Notes: generated by a model from the letters alone, not told the origin. A DNA stretch of 10,960 nt from an uncultured Clostridia bacterium (GCA_946610655.1 CAMOCH010000024.1:1-10960), one strand, 5' to 3'. Shown: positions 1 to 9,382, counted from the first letter of the stretch. Translations and numbers: made by a program.

Positions 1-3000
1 ATAACCAACTTTAACATCAATAGAAGCAAAAATTGTTGCACCATAGTAAACTCTATAAACAGTGTTTGTTGTGATTTCAACAATTCCATCACCATTTGCA
101 ACTGTTCCACCATTAACACCTGTTAAGTATGAAAGTGTTAATGTGTAGTAATTTCTTGTATATTTTGCATAGAGTTTAACATCTCTATCAAACATTTCAA
201 ATGTTTCAAGATCAACAAGGCCATTTTCAAGGTCACTATCTAAATAGTATCCTTCAAATGTAAATCCTGTCATTACACTATTTTCAAGATTAAGATTTGC
301 ACCATAAAGGTATGAACCTGTTCCTGTTACATAATCACTTGTTGTGCTGTAAAGTGAGTAAACACCATTAACAGAATCAGCAAGTGTTGCATTATACATA
401 ACATCAACGGTAAGTTCATAAGAATTTCTGTCAAATACAACAGTTAAATTAACAATATTTTCAACTGTAATAGATGTAATTTGCGAATTATTGGCACCTG
501 CAATATAATTTTCATACCATTTTGCAGTAAATCCTGCATTTGCAGTTGCAGAAAGCTCAATTACATCACCATATTGATATTTTTTAGCTTCTGTGTTAAC
601 AACTCCACCGGTTGTATTTTCAGAATATGTGCCATCTGGATTTTGAGTTAACACTGTAATATTAACATCATATTCATTTCTGTTGTAGTCAATATAAACA
701 ACAGTTTGACCATCACCAGAAAGGTTTGCTGTAACAAAGTTTGCAGCAGTTGTGTATTGAGTAAATCCAACATAAATTGGAAGAGTGTATTGATCAACAA
801 TATCTTGATAAGTAATTGTTGTATCTGTTTCACCAGAAAGAGTAATTCTTGAAACTTCGGTATATTCTTCAGAGTTAACATTCTTTTGTCTAAATGCAAC
901 AAAGTATGGAGTATCCGAGTTTGCTTGATAAGCAACTCTTGCATTTGTAACAACATTTTCTGCTCTAACCCAGTTTTCATCAAGCATGTTAAATACATTG
1001 TCATTACCAGTTGCGGTAGCAAGTTTTACATTGTTAGAATCAAGAATTGAAAGTGGTGTGTAACCAGCTCTTGAAGCAGCAATTGTAACAATTGTGTAGT
1101 AATTGCCATCAACTTCGTATTTCAATACTTTTGTGTTATATTCAGCATAAATTGTTGCAGAACTGAGTGCTGCAGTTGAAATATTTTCGTTATCTGTTGA
1201 ATATGTGATAACAAATGTTCCATTGTTTGCACTAAGATTAATTTCATAAAGGAATGCAACAACATTAATGCTAATAGTATTTGCTTCACTTGTGTAGCCA
1301 ATTGTGAAATTATCTGCAAGAGTGCTATTGCTATTTGTTTGGTCAATAACAATATTTTCTGCATCTAATTTGGTTACAGCTTCAATATAATAACCAGTTG
1401 CAGTAACAATTGTTATTGTAACAATTTCATTATATTTTTCTGTAAATTTAAATTGTCCATTTTGTTCAATTATTTCGCGTGATTGATCGCTGCTTGTTAC
1501 ATATACAGTAACACCAGAAATACTTCCTGTTACGTATGTTACTGTTGGAACAATTGAAACTTCGTATGTGCGAGCAACAGTATTCATAACAATTGTGTTT
1601 GTATTATTTATTGTTGCTTCTGTTGCATTAACAACATAAGTTAATGTTGCTGTTGTAACTTGAGTTTGTTCTGTAAGAACACCTTCAAGAGCAACAACTG
1701 AGCCATTAACAGTTGCTGAAGGAATATTGTAACCAGATTTTGTTACAATAGTAATTTGTAATGATGTTTTAAAGTCTGCACTATATGTGTAAACATTACC
1801 AACAACTGTTGGATCACATTCGCCTGTTCCGTCAGTTACGGTAATACTATCAATATTATCATTAATAGTAATGTTAACATCATAAGCATTTATAGTGAAT
1901 TTTGCAATCAATTGCACATCATCTGCTTTAACCCAGTTGCCAGAGGCATCTGTGTAATCTTCAACGTTTGCAACAATTGTGCCATCGTTTGCAAAAATTT
2001 GTTTTCCTGTTTGTTCAAGACTTGTGAAGAATCCATCAAAAGTATAACCAATTGCTGTTGCTCTATATACTCCACCAACAACATGGTCAAATGTTACAGT
2101 TGCTGTTTGAGGAAGAGTTACTGTTGTGTTTGATGTAATTTCTTCTGGAGCAACAAATGTAATATTATATGTATTTTCTGTCCAAATTGCATAGAGAGTT
2201 AAGTTAACAAGAGCACCTTCGCTGCCAGCGTTAAAGTACATATCGTTAACATTTTGAGCTGTTGCAATTTGAGTTTCAGGAACTTCAAAGTCTGCAGCCA
2301 CATCTTCTGCATTAAGAGCATAACCAACAAATGTATAACCAACTCTTGTTGGGTTTGTTGGATATGTTGAAGCTGCATCATATGTGTATGTTTGTGTTGC
2401 AGTATTTTCACCATTAAATGTGCCTTGGTTTGCATTGAATGTAACTTCAACTTGGTTTGCAGTCCAAATTGCATATAATTCTTTATCATCTGCACCTTCG
2501 TTGCATTCAACAAACCAGCCATTAACAACGGCGTAATCAACTGTTGTTAATTTTACGGTGCCATCTGCTGCATTCGCAAATCCACCAAATGTATATCCAA
2601 ACAATGAATATTCATCTGTTGAAACTGTAAATCCTTGGTCAAATGTTGCTTCGCCATCTGCAACGCTACCAACAACATCATAACCATCTTTGTTTTGCAT
2701 GTATTTAATTGTAAGAGTTTTTGCAGTCCAAGTTGTGTAAACAACAACTGAACCATTGTTTTCATCAGTCAAATTATGAAGAACTGAACCTGCTTCATAA
2801 TCAAGATTGTTTAATTTCCAACCAGCAAAAGTATATCCATAAAGTCTATAGAAATTATCTGCAAATACACTATCTGTATCAAATGTATATTCAATATAAT
2901 ATCCATTTTCATCATGACTAAATCCTGCTGGAGTTTCGGTAATTTCATCAAAGTCTGAAGTTACAGAAGCTTCTTTTTCTGCTTCATAATAAACTTTGTA

Positions 3001-6000
3001 TGTGTTTGCTTTCCAAACAGCATAAAGTGTTATTCTGTTATCAACAGCATTATCATAAAGTTCGTTGATTGTAAGAACATCAACTGGTTCTGCAAACAAT
3101 TCTAAGCCATATGTTGCAGTTGTTGCAGCACTGTTTGTATCCCAACCAACAAAATGATATCCTGCTTTTGAGAAATCTTCTCTTGGATCGAAGAACATTG
3201 TGTTTGTGTTGTCATCATAAGTCCAAGTTACTTCAACGTCTTCACCAATTTGTCCGTTTGAACTATAAACAACAGTGAATGTATCTTTTTCAAAGAGTGG
3301 AGATATTGTTACTGTTGAGTTTTTAATAGTTGTAAGGTTTGTAAATGAATAATTTGCAAGAATTGCTTTATCTGCAATTGTGTCTGTTCCTGCATAATCA
3401 ACAGCACCAGATGTTGCAGCAAATCCAACTAAGTTATAACCATGTTTTGTTACTGATATAATATAATCAGAAATGTCATAAACTGTGCCATATTTAACAG
3501 AAATTGTGTTGAGTCCGTTAACAAATGTCATGTTTACAGATTCATCATTTGATGCGAATGTAACTGTGTAGTTGATAGGAATTTCAACAGCATACAAGTT
3601 AACGCTCCAATCACCATCATTTTGTGAAGCATGTGTAAATATTTCTTGAACTTCACTTACTGTAATGTTAAATGGGTTAGCAATAAATGCAATATCTGCT
3701 GTGGCTGAATTATCAGTGTAAGCCCAACCAGCAAAGTCGTATCCATCAATAGGATATGTTAAAAGTGTTGCAGCCTCGTTATATTTCAATGATCTTGTGT
3801 CATCGATAAGTCTGCCACCATAATAGTAGTTAGTGTTAAATACTATTGCTTCGGTGTATAATTTAATTTCAGCATCACCAAAGGCATATGAATCTGTCAA
3901 TTCATATTCTGTTGTTTCTGTAGTTCTAAATAATTTTGTTTCATCTGTTGTAACATAATATCCTTTAACTTCATAACCAGTGTTAGGAGTTCCTGAAAGG
4001 ATAAGTTTTGAACCATACATAACATTGTAAAGGTTATCATCAACTTTTGTTACGCCAGTTGCCTCATTATTGAATGTTTCTGCAATTTCAACTGCACCTT
4101 CAGCATCATCAACAGAAACAGTATAAACTACTCTCTTATAATAAAGAGTAATTTGAAGAGTATTGTCAACACGAAGAACTTCATGGTCTGAATCAATTTC
4201 ATAACCATTTACTTCATCATATTCAAAGCCTGTAACGCTTCCAATAACTTCAACAACATAATCAATACTTTCAATAACAGCTGTCATTTCATAAGAGTCT
4301 GTGAAGTAAGCTGTTACATCGTCTGTATATGTTCCATCAAGATTTTGTCTTAATAATCTGTAATAGTAAACTGCATTACCTGCTGTCCAGAAAGTAGTAA
4401 ATTCAACTTCTCCATTAACAGCAGCAGTCAAGTTTTTCATTCCTTCTTGACCTTGTGCATAATGTTGTCCATTATAAGTCCATTTACCAAAGTTATAGCT
4501 TTCAAGTGTGTAATAGTTCATTGGCAAATTGAATGTTTGGTCATAAGAAACAGTAATGAAATAGTATGTTTCATCTTGACTTAATTCAAATGGGCTAACA
4601 ATAGCCTCTTTATCTAATGAATAAGCACTTTCAACAGGAACAACTTCATCATGTTCGTTAATATATGTAGGAATAGAAAGTGTAAATTTAACTGTGTATG
4701 TGTTAGCTGTCCAATCAGCAACAAGTTCAACAACTTGGTCTTGTCCCGAAATTGAATCATAAAGAACATTAACAAGTTTTTCACCTGCACCAACAACAAT
4801 ATCACTTCCACCAAGTGTCCATTTGTTGAATGTGTAACCTGTTTTTGCAAACGCAAATTCAGCATCAGCAGCAGTTAAAAGAGCAAAGTTGCTGTCGTCA
4901 TAAGTTGCAGAAACAGTATAGTCATTACCTGTTCCGGTTCCTGCTTTATAAACAACGTCAAATTCGTTTGCTGTGTAATCAGCTTTAAATGTTAAGCCAA
5001 CTGGAGCTGCTGCATATTCATCATAAATTTCATTAACTTCTTCAATAGTTAATGCTTTTGCTTGAGCATGGATTATTGCTTTTTTACCGGTTGTTGAAAC
5101 AGTCCAGCTAGAAAGTGTGTAACCATGAACAACAAAGTTGTTATCAAAGTCACTTGCTGGCATTGTAAATGTTTCATCGTAAGTAAGTTCTAGTTCAACA
5201 GAAGCACTAGTTTTCTCACTTATAAACTCAACGTTAAATGAGTTTTTATCCCATTTTGCATAAAGAGTTATTCTTCCACTTACTAAATAATTTTCATAAA
5301 GATAATTAACTTCTTCTGCATCAATAGCAATTTTTTCGTTTACTACTGTGTTATAAATATGTGAATTTTCTGTTATTTCAGCGTCTGCTGTCCAACCTGC
5401 AAAAGTATAACCATTTTTAACAAATGTGTTAAGAGCAAGTTCACCATTTTGGTTATATGTAAGAGTTGTATCACTCATCTCGCCTGTTGCGTCGTTTGCA
5501 ACATAAATAACTTCCCAAGTAGTGTTTGTTGCTTTAATAACAATTTCATAATCTTCTGTTGAGTCAACAACAAAGTTGCTTTCTTTCAACTCAGATACTT
5601 TTGTTGAATCAATATAATATCCTTCAAAAGAATAACCATCAATAGTTGTTGTTGAAAGTGCAAATTGTTGACCATATTTAAGAACTCTAGCATCTCCACT
5701 TTGAACTGTTTGGCCATTGAATGATATTGCTGAAACAAGGTCTGTGCTTTCAGCATCAACTGTTATAGTTATATTAATAGATAATCTATTATAATATATA
5801 TCTATTATTAATGAGCCATCGCCATTAATGTTTGTGCTGTCTGCAGCATTGTTTGTTGCATATCTTAAATAGTCAAAGCCAACAAGCGCATCTTGCAAAT
5901 CGCTATCTGCTTCAATTTGTAAGATAATATCAGCTACATCAACATCTGTGTCTGTTGTGCCATAATTTGTTGATATTGTTGCAATTCTTGTATATTCAAT

Positions 6001-7944
6001 TTCGTTAACATCTTGAGCATGAACATAAACTGTGTATGGGGTATCGTTGTTTGGTGTCCAAGTTGCATAAACATCAAGATTTTCTTCACCACTTGCAATA
6101 ATAAAGTCATACAAATCTTGGTTTGTAGCAATTACTGTATCGCCATATACAGATTTATATGTATTGAATGTGTATCCAGCAACTTCAAATAAGTCTGGAT
6201 TTAAAGGTGTTGAGTCATAAACAATTGTTACAGGTGTAGAATAAGAATCTGTGTTATTACCTCTTCTATAGAAGTTAACATTATATGTTTTTGCATTCCA
6301 TTTTGCATAAAGAACAAGTTCATTATCTGTTGCTTTTTCATATAATTCATTAACTGTCACTTTATCAAGAGCTCTATCTATTGGAAGAACAATGCTCTTT
6401 TGTCCATTTTGTCCATCAATAGTTGTTGACCAATTATCAAAGTCATAACCGTCACGTGTATATTTGGCAGCCGCTTCACCAATTTTATCAAATTGATATG
6501 TTTTAACAATTTGTTGTGATGCCACACCAATATTTTCGTGGAATGTTACATCAAAACTATCATTATCCCATTTTGCATACAAAGTGAATGTTTCACCATC
6601 GGCAGACATATTTTCATTGTTTCCAATTGCATTTGTTGGGTCTGCTTCTTTTGTAAGTAATGCATCATAGAACCAAGAGTTAAACACATAACCATGTCTG
6701 GTTGGTATAACCCATCTGTGAATGTCTGCATTATATATAGCTGTATCACTTAATGCAGTATTATATTTATATTCAAATGTTAAGCCAATAGCAAAGTCGT
6801 CAGCAACTGTTGAACCACCATCATTGCTGTTTAAATCAAGAACTAATGTATAAGTTTTCTTTGCAAATTGAACATTGATTATGTTATTAACAATGTCATC
6901 TTGTTCAAGTTCACCATAAAGTCTTGAACCTTCAACAATGTCTGTGTTGTAAAGGTAGTAACCTTTAAATGTTTCAGCACTAAGTGTTGTTAAGCTGTTT
7001 GCAACTTCATCAAACAATGTATCGGCCAAGAAATTAGAATAATACAATGTTGCGCTTGCTGCATCAAAGGTTGGATTTCCATCCAAATCTTCACCAGTTT
7101 CAAATTGATATTGAATTTTAACAGTTACATTTTTTGCTTGCCATACTGCATAAAGTTGAGCATCTTCATCAAATGAATAAATCATATCATTATCAAAAGC
7201 ACCAACACCGTTTACAACATAAACAGCATCTTGTCCAACAGTATATGTCCAACCAATAAAATCATAGCCATTTCTTTGCATAATAGGAAGTGTTACTGAT
7301 CCCATATAAGCAATATCATCAATAGTGTTGTTTTCATTCAATTCATCATCAACAAATGTTGCTGGGTTAACTGTGTAACTTTCAACATTTGCATTGAATG
7401 TAAGAGAATATGTATTTCTTCTAAAGTAAACTTTAAAGAAACCAGTTTGGTTAGCAATAGTGTTAAATTCAACAAGTTTAGAAGGATCTGTTCTAATAAG
7501 ATCAAAACCTTTTGGATTTGTTGTTACACCTTCAATTGTGTTAAGGTCAATTCCGGCATTTGGAAGAGCACTAAATACTTTTGTTCCTTTGCTTGTGTAT
7601 GTTCCATCTTTTTCAACATTTTCTTCAAAGATTTCAACAACAAACTCTCTGTTTTTAACAACAGTCCATTTTGCATACAAAGTGATTTCACTTGTATCAC
7701 TATTCATTACGTAAGTATCATCAAGTTTTTCTTGATAATTTTCGTCAAGATACCAACCTTCCAAATTCCAGCAGTTATCAAGACCATTATCAACAAATGT
7801 TTGATTGCTGTAAATGCTAGAAATAATTGTTGTTCCAGCAGTAATTTCAATTTGTTTAGAAAGTCTTCTGTTTATATTTCCAAGTTCTGAATCGCTTGGG
7901 TAAGAAGTTGAAGACTCTTTGGTCATAAAGTTAACATTAACATA
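1..7944 (-). repeat. About 28 tandem, diverged InlB B-type (Flg_new / Listeria-Bacteroides) repeats, residues about 476-3123
   Basis: Each unit is about 80-105 residues and follows one plan: a strand like NTYxVxF, a middle ending in GYxFxGW or GYxFxGY, and a closing strand LYAKW. Closing motifs are seen at residues 564 (LYAKW), 739 (LYAVW), 930, 1020 (both LYAKW), 1100 (VYATW), 1369 (LYAKW), 1549 (LVADW), 2115 (LYAVW), 2210 (VYTTW), 2298 and 2392 (LYAIW), 2487 (LIAKF) and 3066 (LYAKY), with degenerate ones between. GYxFxGW-type motifs lie at 701, 893, 974, 1065, 1245, 1320, 1416, 1511, 1876, 1977, 2070, 2178, 2258, 2344, 2441 and 3035. Units differ in length and share no long identical DNA stretches, so this is an old array. 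In internalins such repeats form beta-grasp-like stalk domains; here they probably hold the LRR domain or an unseen C-terminal domain away from, or spanning, the envelope. Confidence 0.85.
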
Positions 7945-9369
7945 GTATGTACCAATTGTTTGTTCAGCGTTGTATGAACGACGATTGCTATAAAGTCCAC
8001 TTGCTGTGTTAAATTCTTTATAAACTTTGCTGTTTGCATCACGTGGTCCAATAACGTCAACTTTTGTCATTGGAACATTACCAGCAAATGCACCAGTACC
8101 AATACTAGAAACTCTGCTAGATTCGGTAAAATTCAAGTATCTAATTGATGAGTAAGAATAGAATGCATTGTCATCAATTTGTGTGATATTTGATGGTAAA
8201 TAAATTTTGTCAATCATTGTAACTGGGAACAAGTTCAAGAAATTTCTTCTAAGAACTTGGCTTCCAAGATCGTTAACCAAAATTAAGCTATACAATGATT
8301 CATCCAAATCATCAATGTCAAATCCATCACCTGTTGCATGATAGAAATTGAATATTTGGTCAGTAAATACTTTTGTTCCAAAAGCAGAAATATCAATTGA
8401 TGTTCCTGCAGAAACATTAACATCTTTAATTGAAGTAAAGAATTCAAGAGCTCCTGCTTCAATATATTTAATTCCACCAGCAATATTAATTGTGTTCAAA
8501 TCGTTAGCAATTGCTTGGAATTTTCTCATAAATGAAGCTGTCAAATGTTCTTCAGCAAAATATATATTTAAGGTGGTTATTTCGAATTTATAGAAGTTTG
8601 TTGCATCAATTTCAAGGTTAGAATAGTTATACACGCTAAGTGTATTTAATTTTGAAAGCCCAACAAATGTAGAACTACCAATATTAATATTGTCGGTAAT
8701 TTCCACATTCTCAACTGTTTCACTTCCAAGGTTAAGAGCACTATTTACTCTTCCTGATGCACCAGAAATTGTGATAGTTGTAAGAGATTCTGTTCCATCC
8801 AAAGCGCCGTTTTGGAATTGCAAAACTGACGCATCTTCAATGGTCAAAGATTCAATACCAGAACCATTGAATGCATCTTTTTCAACAATCTCAACACTTG
8901 CAGGAATAGAAAATGTTTTCAAATTTTCACAACCTTCAAATGCGTTAGTACCAATTCTCGCAATATAACAAACATCATTACCCATTGGGTCAACGTCTTT
9001 TGCAACATTGATGCTGGTGATGTTAGCGTTAAAATCACGAACCTCAGCACTGAAAGCATTAGGCAAAATTGAAACGACATTAACACCATCAATTTTTGAT
9101 GGGATTGTTACATCTGTGTCGGTTCCAATATACCTAATCACTTCGTAATACTCTTCGCCAGTATTTTTGAGTACATAGCGCATTACAAAGTTGCCTATTG
9201 TTCTTTCTTCGACTTTTTCAGTTGGCCTGTTTACTAAAAAAATAGTAATTGGCAAAATGACAGACGCCAAGAAAAAGAGACTGCTAAACACAATCAAAAG
9301 AATTTTTGTTCTTTTTTTCATTCCTTTCTTGGTTACTGTCGATGTTGTTTGAACTTCATTGTTGTCCAT
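1..9369 (-). CDS. Giant internalin-like surface protein: N-terminal membrane anchor, BspA-type LRR domain, about 28 InlB B-type repeats (C-terminus beyond the window)
   Basis: The frame is open for 3123 codons with no TAA, TAG or TGA and runs off the left edge, so the protein is longer still. The ATG at 9369 is chosen because AAAGGTGG lies just upstream; an in-frame GTG 9 bases earlier falls inside that ribosome site. Layout: basic N-terminus (residues 15-22, KKGMKKRT), hydrophobic helix about 23-46, LRR_5-like leucine-rich domain about 80-445, then diverged B-type repeats from about 476 to the edge. Only about five Cys occur in the whole stretch and Asn, Thr, Asp, Glu, Val and Tyr are abundant, as is usual for secreted repeat proteins. 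Family knowledge: such proteins are displayed on the cell surface and many act in adhesion or host contact; the ligand cannot be read from sequence. The function here is inference. Wall-anchor motifs (LPxTG, SLH, GW) would lie in the missing C-terminus. Own promoter and leader lie at 9370-9630. Confidence 0.93.
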   Translation of the reverse strand, partial: MDNNEVQTTSTVTKKGMKKRTKILLIVFSSLFFLASVILPITIFLVNRPTEKVEERTIGNFVMRYVLKNTGEEYYEVIRYIGTDTDVTIPSKIDGVNVVSILPNAFSAEVRDFNANITSINVAKDVDPMGNDVCYIARIGTNAFEGCENLKTFSIPASVEIVEKDAFNGSGIESLTIEDASVLQFQNGALDGTESLTTITISGASGRVNSALNLGSETVENVEITDNINIGSSTFVGLSKLNTLSVYNYSNLEIDATNFYKFEITTLNIYFAEEHLTASFMRKFQAIANDLNTINIAGGIKYIEAGALEFFTSIKDVNVSAGTSIDISAFGTKVFTDQIFNFYHATGDGFDIDDLDESLYSLILVNDLGSQVLRRNFLNLFPVTMIDKIYLPSNITQIDDNAFYSYSSIRYLNFTESSRVSSIGTGAFAGNVPMTKVDVIGPRDANSKVYKEFNTASGLYSNRRSYNAEQTIGTYYVNVNFMTKESSTSYPSDSELGNINRRLSKQIEITAGTTIISSIYSNQTFVDNGLDNCWNLEGWYLDENYQEKLDDTYVMNSDTSEITLYAKWTVVKNREFVVEIFEENVEKDGTYTSKGTKVFSALPNAGIDLNTIEGVTTNPKGFDLIRTDPSKLVEFNTIANQTGFFKVYFRRNTYSLTFNANVESYTVNPATFVDDELNENNTIDDIAYMGSVTLPIMQRNGYDFIGWTYTVGQDAVYVVNGVGAFDNDMIYSFDEDAQLYAVWQAKNVTVKIQYQFETGEDLDGNPTFDAASATLYYSNFLADTLFDEVANSLTTLSAETFKGYYLYNTDIVEGSRLYGELEQDDIVNNIINVQFAKKTYTLVLDLNSNDGGSTVADDFAIGLTFEYKYNTALSDTAIYNADIHRWVIPTRHGYVFNSWFYDALLTKEADPTNAIGNNENMSADGETFTLYAKWDNDSFDVTFHENIGVASQQIVKTYQFDKIGEAAAKYTRDGYDFDNWSTTIDGQNGQKSIVLPIDRALDKVTVNELYEKATDNELVLYAKWNAKTYNVNFYRRGNNTDSYSTPVTIVYDSTPLNPDLFEVAGYTFNTYKSVYGDTVIATNQDLYDFIIASGEENLDVYATWTPNNDTPYTVYVHAQDVNEIEYTRIATISTNYGTTDTDVDVADIILQIEADSDLQDALVGFDYLRYATNNAADSTNINGDGSLIIDIYYNRLSINITITVDAESTDLVSAISFNGQTVQSGDARVLKYGQQFALSTTTIDGYSFEGYYIDSTKVSELKESNFVVDSTEDYEIVIKATNTTWEVIYVANDATGEMSDTTLTYNQNGELALNTFVKNGYTFAGWTADAEITENSHIYNTVVNEKIAIDAEEVNYLYENYLVSGRITLYAKWDKNSFNVEFISEKTSASVELELTYDETFTMPASDFDNNFVVHGYTLSSWTVSTTGKKAIIHAQAKALTIEEVNEIYDEYAAAPVGLTFKADYTANEFDVVYKAGTGTGNDYTVSATYDDSNFALLTAADAEFAFAKTGYTFNKWTLGGSDIVVGAGEKLVNVLYDSISGQDQVVELVADWTANTYTVKFTLSIPTYINEHDEVVPVESAYSLDKEAIVSPFELSQDETYYFITVSYDQTFNLPMNYYTLESYNFGKWTYNGQHYAQGQEGMKNLTAAVNGEVEFTTFWTAGNAVYYYRLLRQNLDGTYTDDVTAYFTDSYEMTAVIESIDYVVEVIGSVTGFEYDEVNGYEIDSDHEVLRVDNTLQITLYYKRVVYTVSVDDAEGAVEIAETFNNEATGVTKVDDNLYNVMYGSKLILSGTPNTGYEVKGYYVTTDETKLFRTTETTEYELTDSYAFGDAEIKLYTEAIVFNTNYYYGGRLIDDTRSLKYNEAATLLTYPIDGYDFAGWAYTDNSATADIAFIANPFNITVSEVQEIFTHASQNDGDWSVNLYAVEIPINYTVTFASNDESVNMTFVNGLNTISVKYGTVYDISDYIISVTKHGYNLVGFAATSGAVDYAGTDTIADKAILANYSFTNLTTIKNSTVTISPLFEKDTFTVVYSSNGQIGEDVEVTWTYDDNTNTMFFDPREDFSKAGYHFVGWDTNSAATTATYGLELFAEPVDVLTINELYDNAVDNRITLYAVWKANTYKVYYEAEKEASVTSDFDEITETPAGFSHDENGYYIEYTFDTDSVFADNFYRLYGYTFAGWKLNNLDYEAGSVLHNLTDENNGSVVVYTTWTAKTLTIKYMQNKDGYDVVGSVADGEATFDQGFTVSTDEYSLFGYTFGGFANAADGTVKLTTVDYAVVNGWFVECNEGADDKELYAIWTANQVEVTFNANQGTFNGENTATQTYTYDAASTYPTNPTRVGYTFVGYALNAEDVAADFEVPETQIATAQNVNDMYFNAGSEGALVNLTLYAIWTENTYNITFVAPEEITSNTTVTLPQTATVTFDHVVGGVYRATAIGYTFDGFFTSLEQTGKQIFANDGTIVANVEDYTDASGNWVKADDVQLIAKFTINAYDVNITINDNIDSITVTDGTGECDPTVVGNVYTYSADFKTSLQITIVTKSGYNIPSATVNGSVVALEGVLTEQTQVTTATLTYVVNATEATINNTNTIVMNTVARTYEVSIVPTVTYVTGSISGVTVYVTSSDQSREIIEQNGQFKFTEKYNEIVTITIVTATGYYIEAVTKLDAENIVIDQTNSNSTLADNFTIGYTSEANTISINVVAFLYEINLSANNGTFVITYSTDNENISTAALSSATIYAEYNTKVLKYEVDGNYYTIVTIAASRAGYTPLSILDSNNVKLATATGNDNVFNMLDENWVRAENVVTNARVAYQANSDTPYFVAFRQKNVNSEEYTEVSRITLSGETDTTITYQDIVDQYTLPIYVGFTQYTTAANFVTANLSGDGQTVVYIDYNRNEYDVNITVLTQNPDGTYSENTTGGVVNTEAKKYQYGDVIELSATANAGFTAKWYENYIAGANNSQITSITVENIVNLTVVFDRNSYELTVDVMYNATLADSVNGVYSLYSTTSDYVTGTGSYLYGANLNLENSVMTGFTFEGYYLDSDLENGLVDLETFEMFDRDVKLYAKYTRNYYTLTLSYLTGVNGGTVANGDGIVEITTNTVYRVYYGATIFASIDVKVGY
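8035..9132 (-). repeat. BspA-type (LRR_5-like) leucine-rich repeat domain, residues about 80-445
   Basis: The segment shows the BspA/Treponema LRR pattern: a short strand with I-P-S or I-P-A, I..I...AF, then G/N.. L..L.I. Clear instances are VTIPSKIDGV (87-96), IGTNAFEGCENLKTFSIPAS (139-158), VEKDAFNGSGIESLTI (162-177), ALDGTESLTTITISG (189-203), IYLPSNITQIDDNAF (389-403) and SSIGTGAFAGNVPMTKVDV (421-439). The middle (about 225-385) is more diverged and includes an acidic insert rich in Asp near 346-358. In this family the curved LRR sheet is a protein-binding surface. The domain sits directly outside the membrane anchor and before the B-type repeats. Confidence 0.8.
9232..9306 (-). other. 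N-terminal transmembrane helix / signal anchor of the giant protein
   Basis: Residues about 22-46 form an uninterrupted hydrophobic stretch (LLIVFSSLFFLASVILPITI plus FLV), preceded by seven Lys/Arg between residues 14 and 22 and followed by a polar, charged segment (NRPTEKVEERT). The positive-inside rule puts the first 20 residues in the cytoplasm and the rest outside. There is no clear small-x-small signal peptidase site right after the helix, so an uncleaved signal anchor is as likely as a cleaved signal peptide. If uncleaved, the protein is tethered to the membrane at its N-terminus. Confidence 0.8.
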
Positions 9370-9374
9370 AATAT

Positions 9375-9382
9375 CCACCTTT
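9375..9382 (-). promoter_or_regulatory. Ribosome binding site of the giant gene
   Basis: On the minus strand AAAGGTGG precedes the ATG at 9369 by five bases (eight from the AAAGG core). It matches the AAAGG and GGTG portions of the Bacillota anti-Shine-Dalgarno complement. It fixes the start codon and rules out the in-frame GTG that overlaps it. Confidence 0.8.

Noticed and set aside
648..2765. Several short minus-strand frames (for example 648-1022, 1122-1364, 2199-2540, 2553-2765)
   Set aside because: They are out-of-frame readings of the giant gene on the same strand, rich in Leu/Gln/Met because of frame-shifted codon bias, and no frameshift in the main frame is needed anywhere.
7447..7890. 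Plus-strand open frame of 147 codons, and a second overlapping one at 7460-7714
   Set aside because: They lie antisense to the giant gene, whose frame shows clear repeat motifs here (LYAKW at residues 564-568). They have no ribosome site, and their Cys/Phe/Asn-rich products look like antisense shadows.
1..7944. Tandem DNA repeats or a CRISPR array
   Set aside because: The periodicity is at protein level only. Units differ in length and sequence, and no identical spaced repeats of 20 or more bases were seen.
8348..8968. Plus-strand open frames at 8348-8593 and 8690-8968
   Set aside because: They are antisense to the LRR domain, have no ribosome site and give no recognisable protein; the minus-strand frame fully explains this DNA.
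1..9369. Alternative genetic code (TGA = Trp)
   Set aside because: About 30 Trp codons in the large frame are all TGG and none is TGA, which would be very unlikely in an AT-rich genome using code 4.
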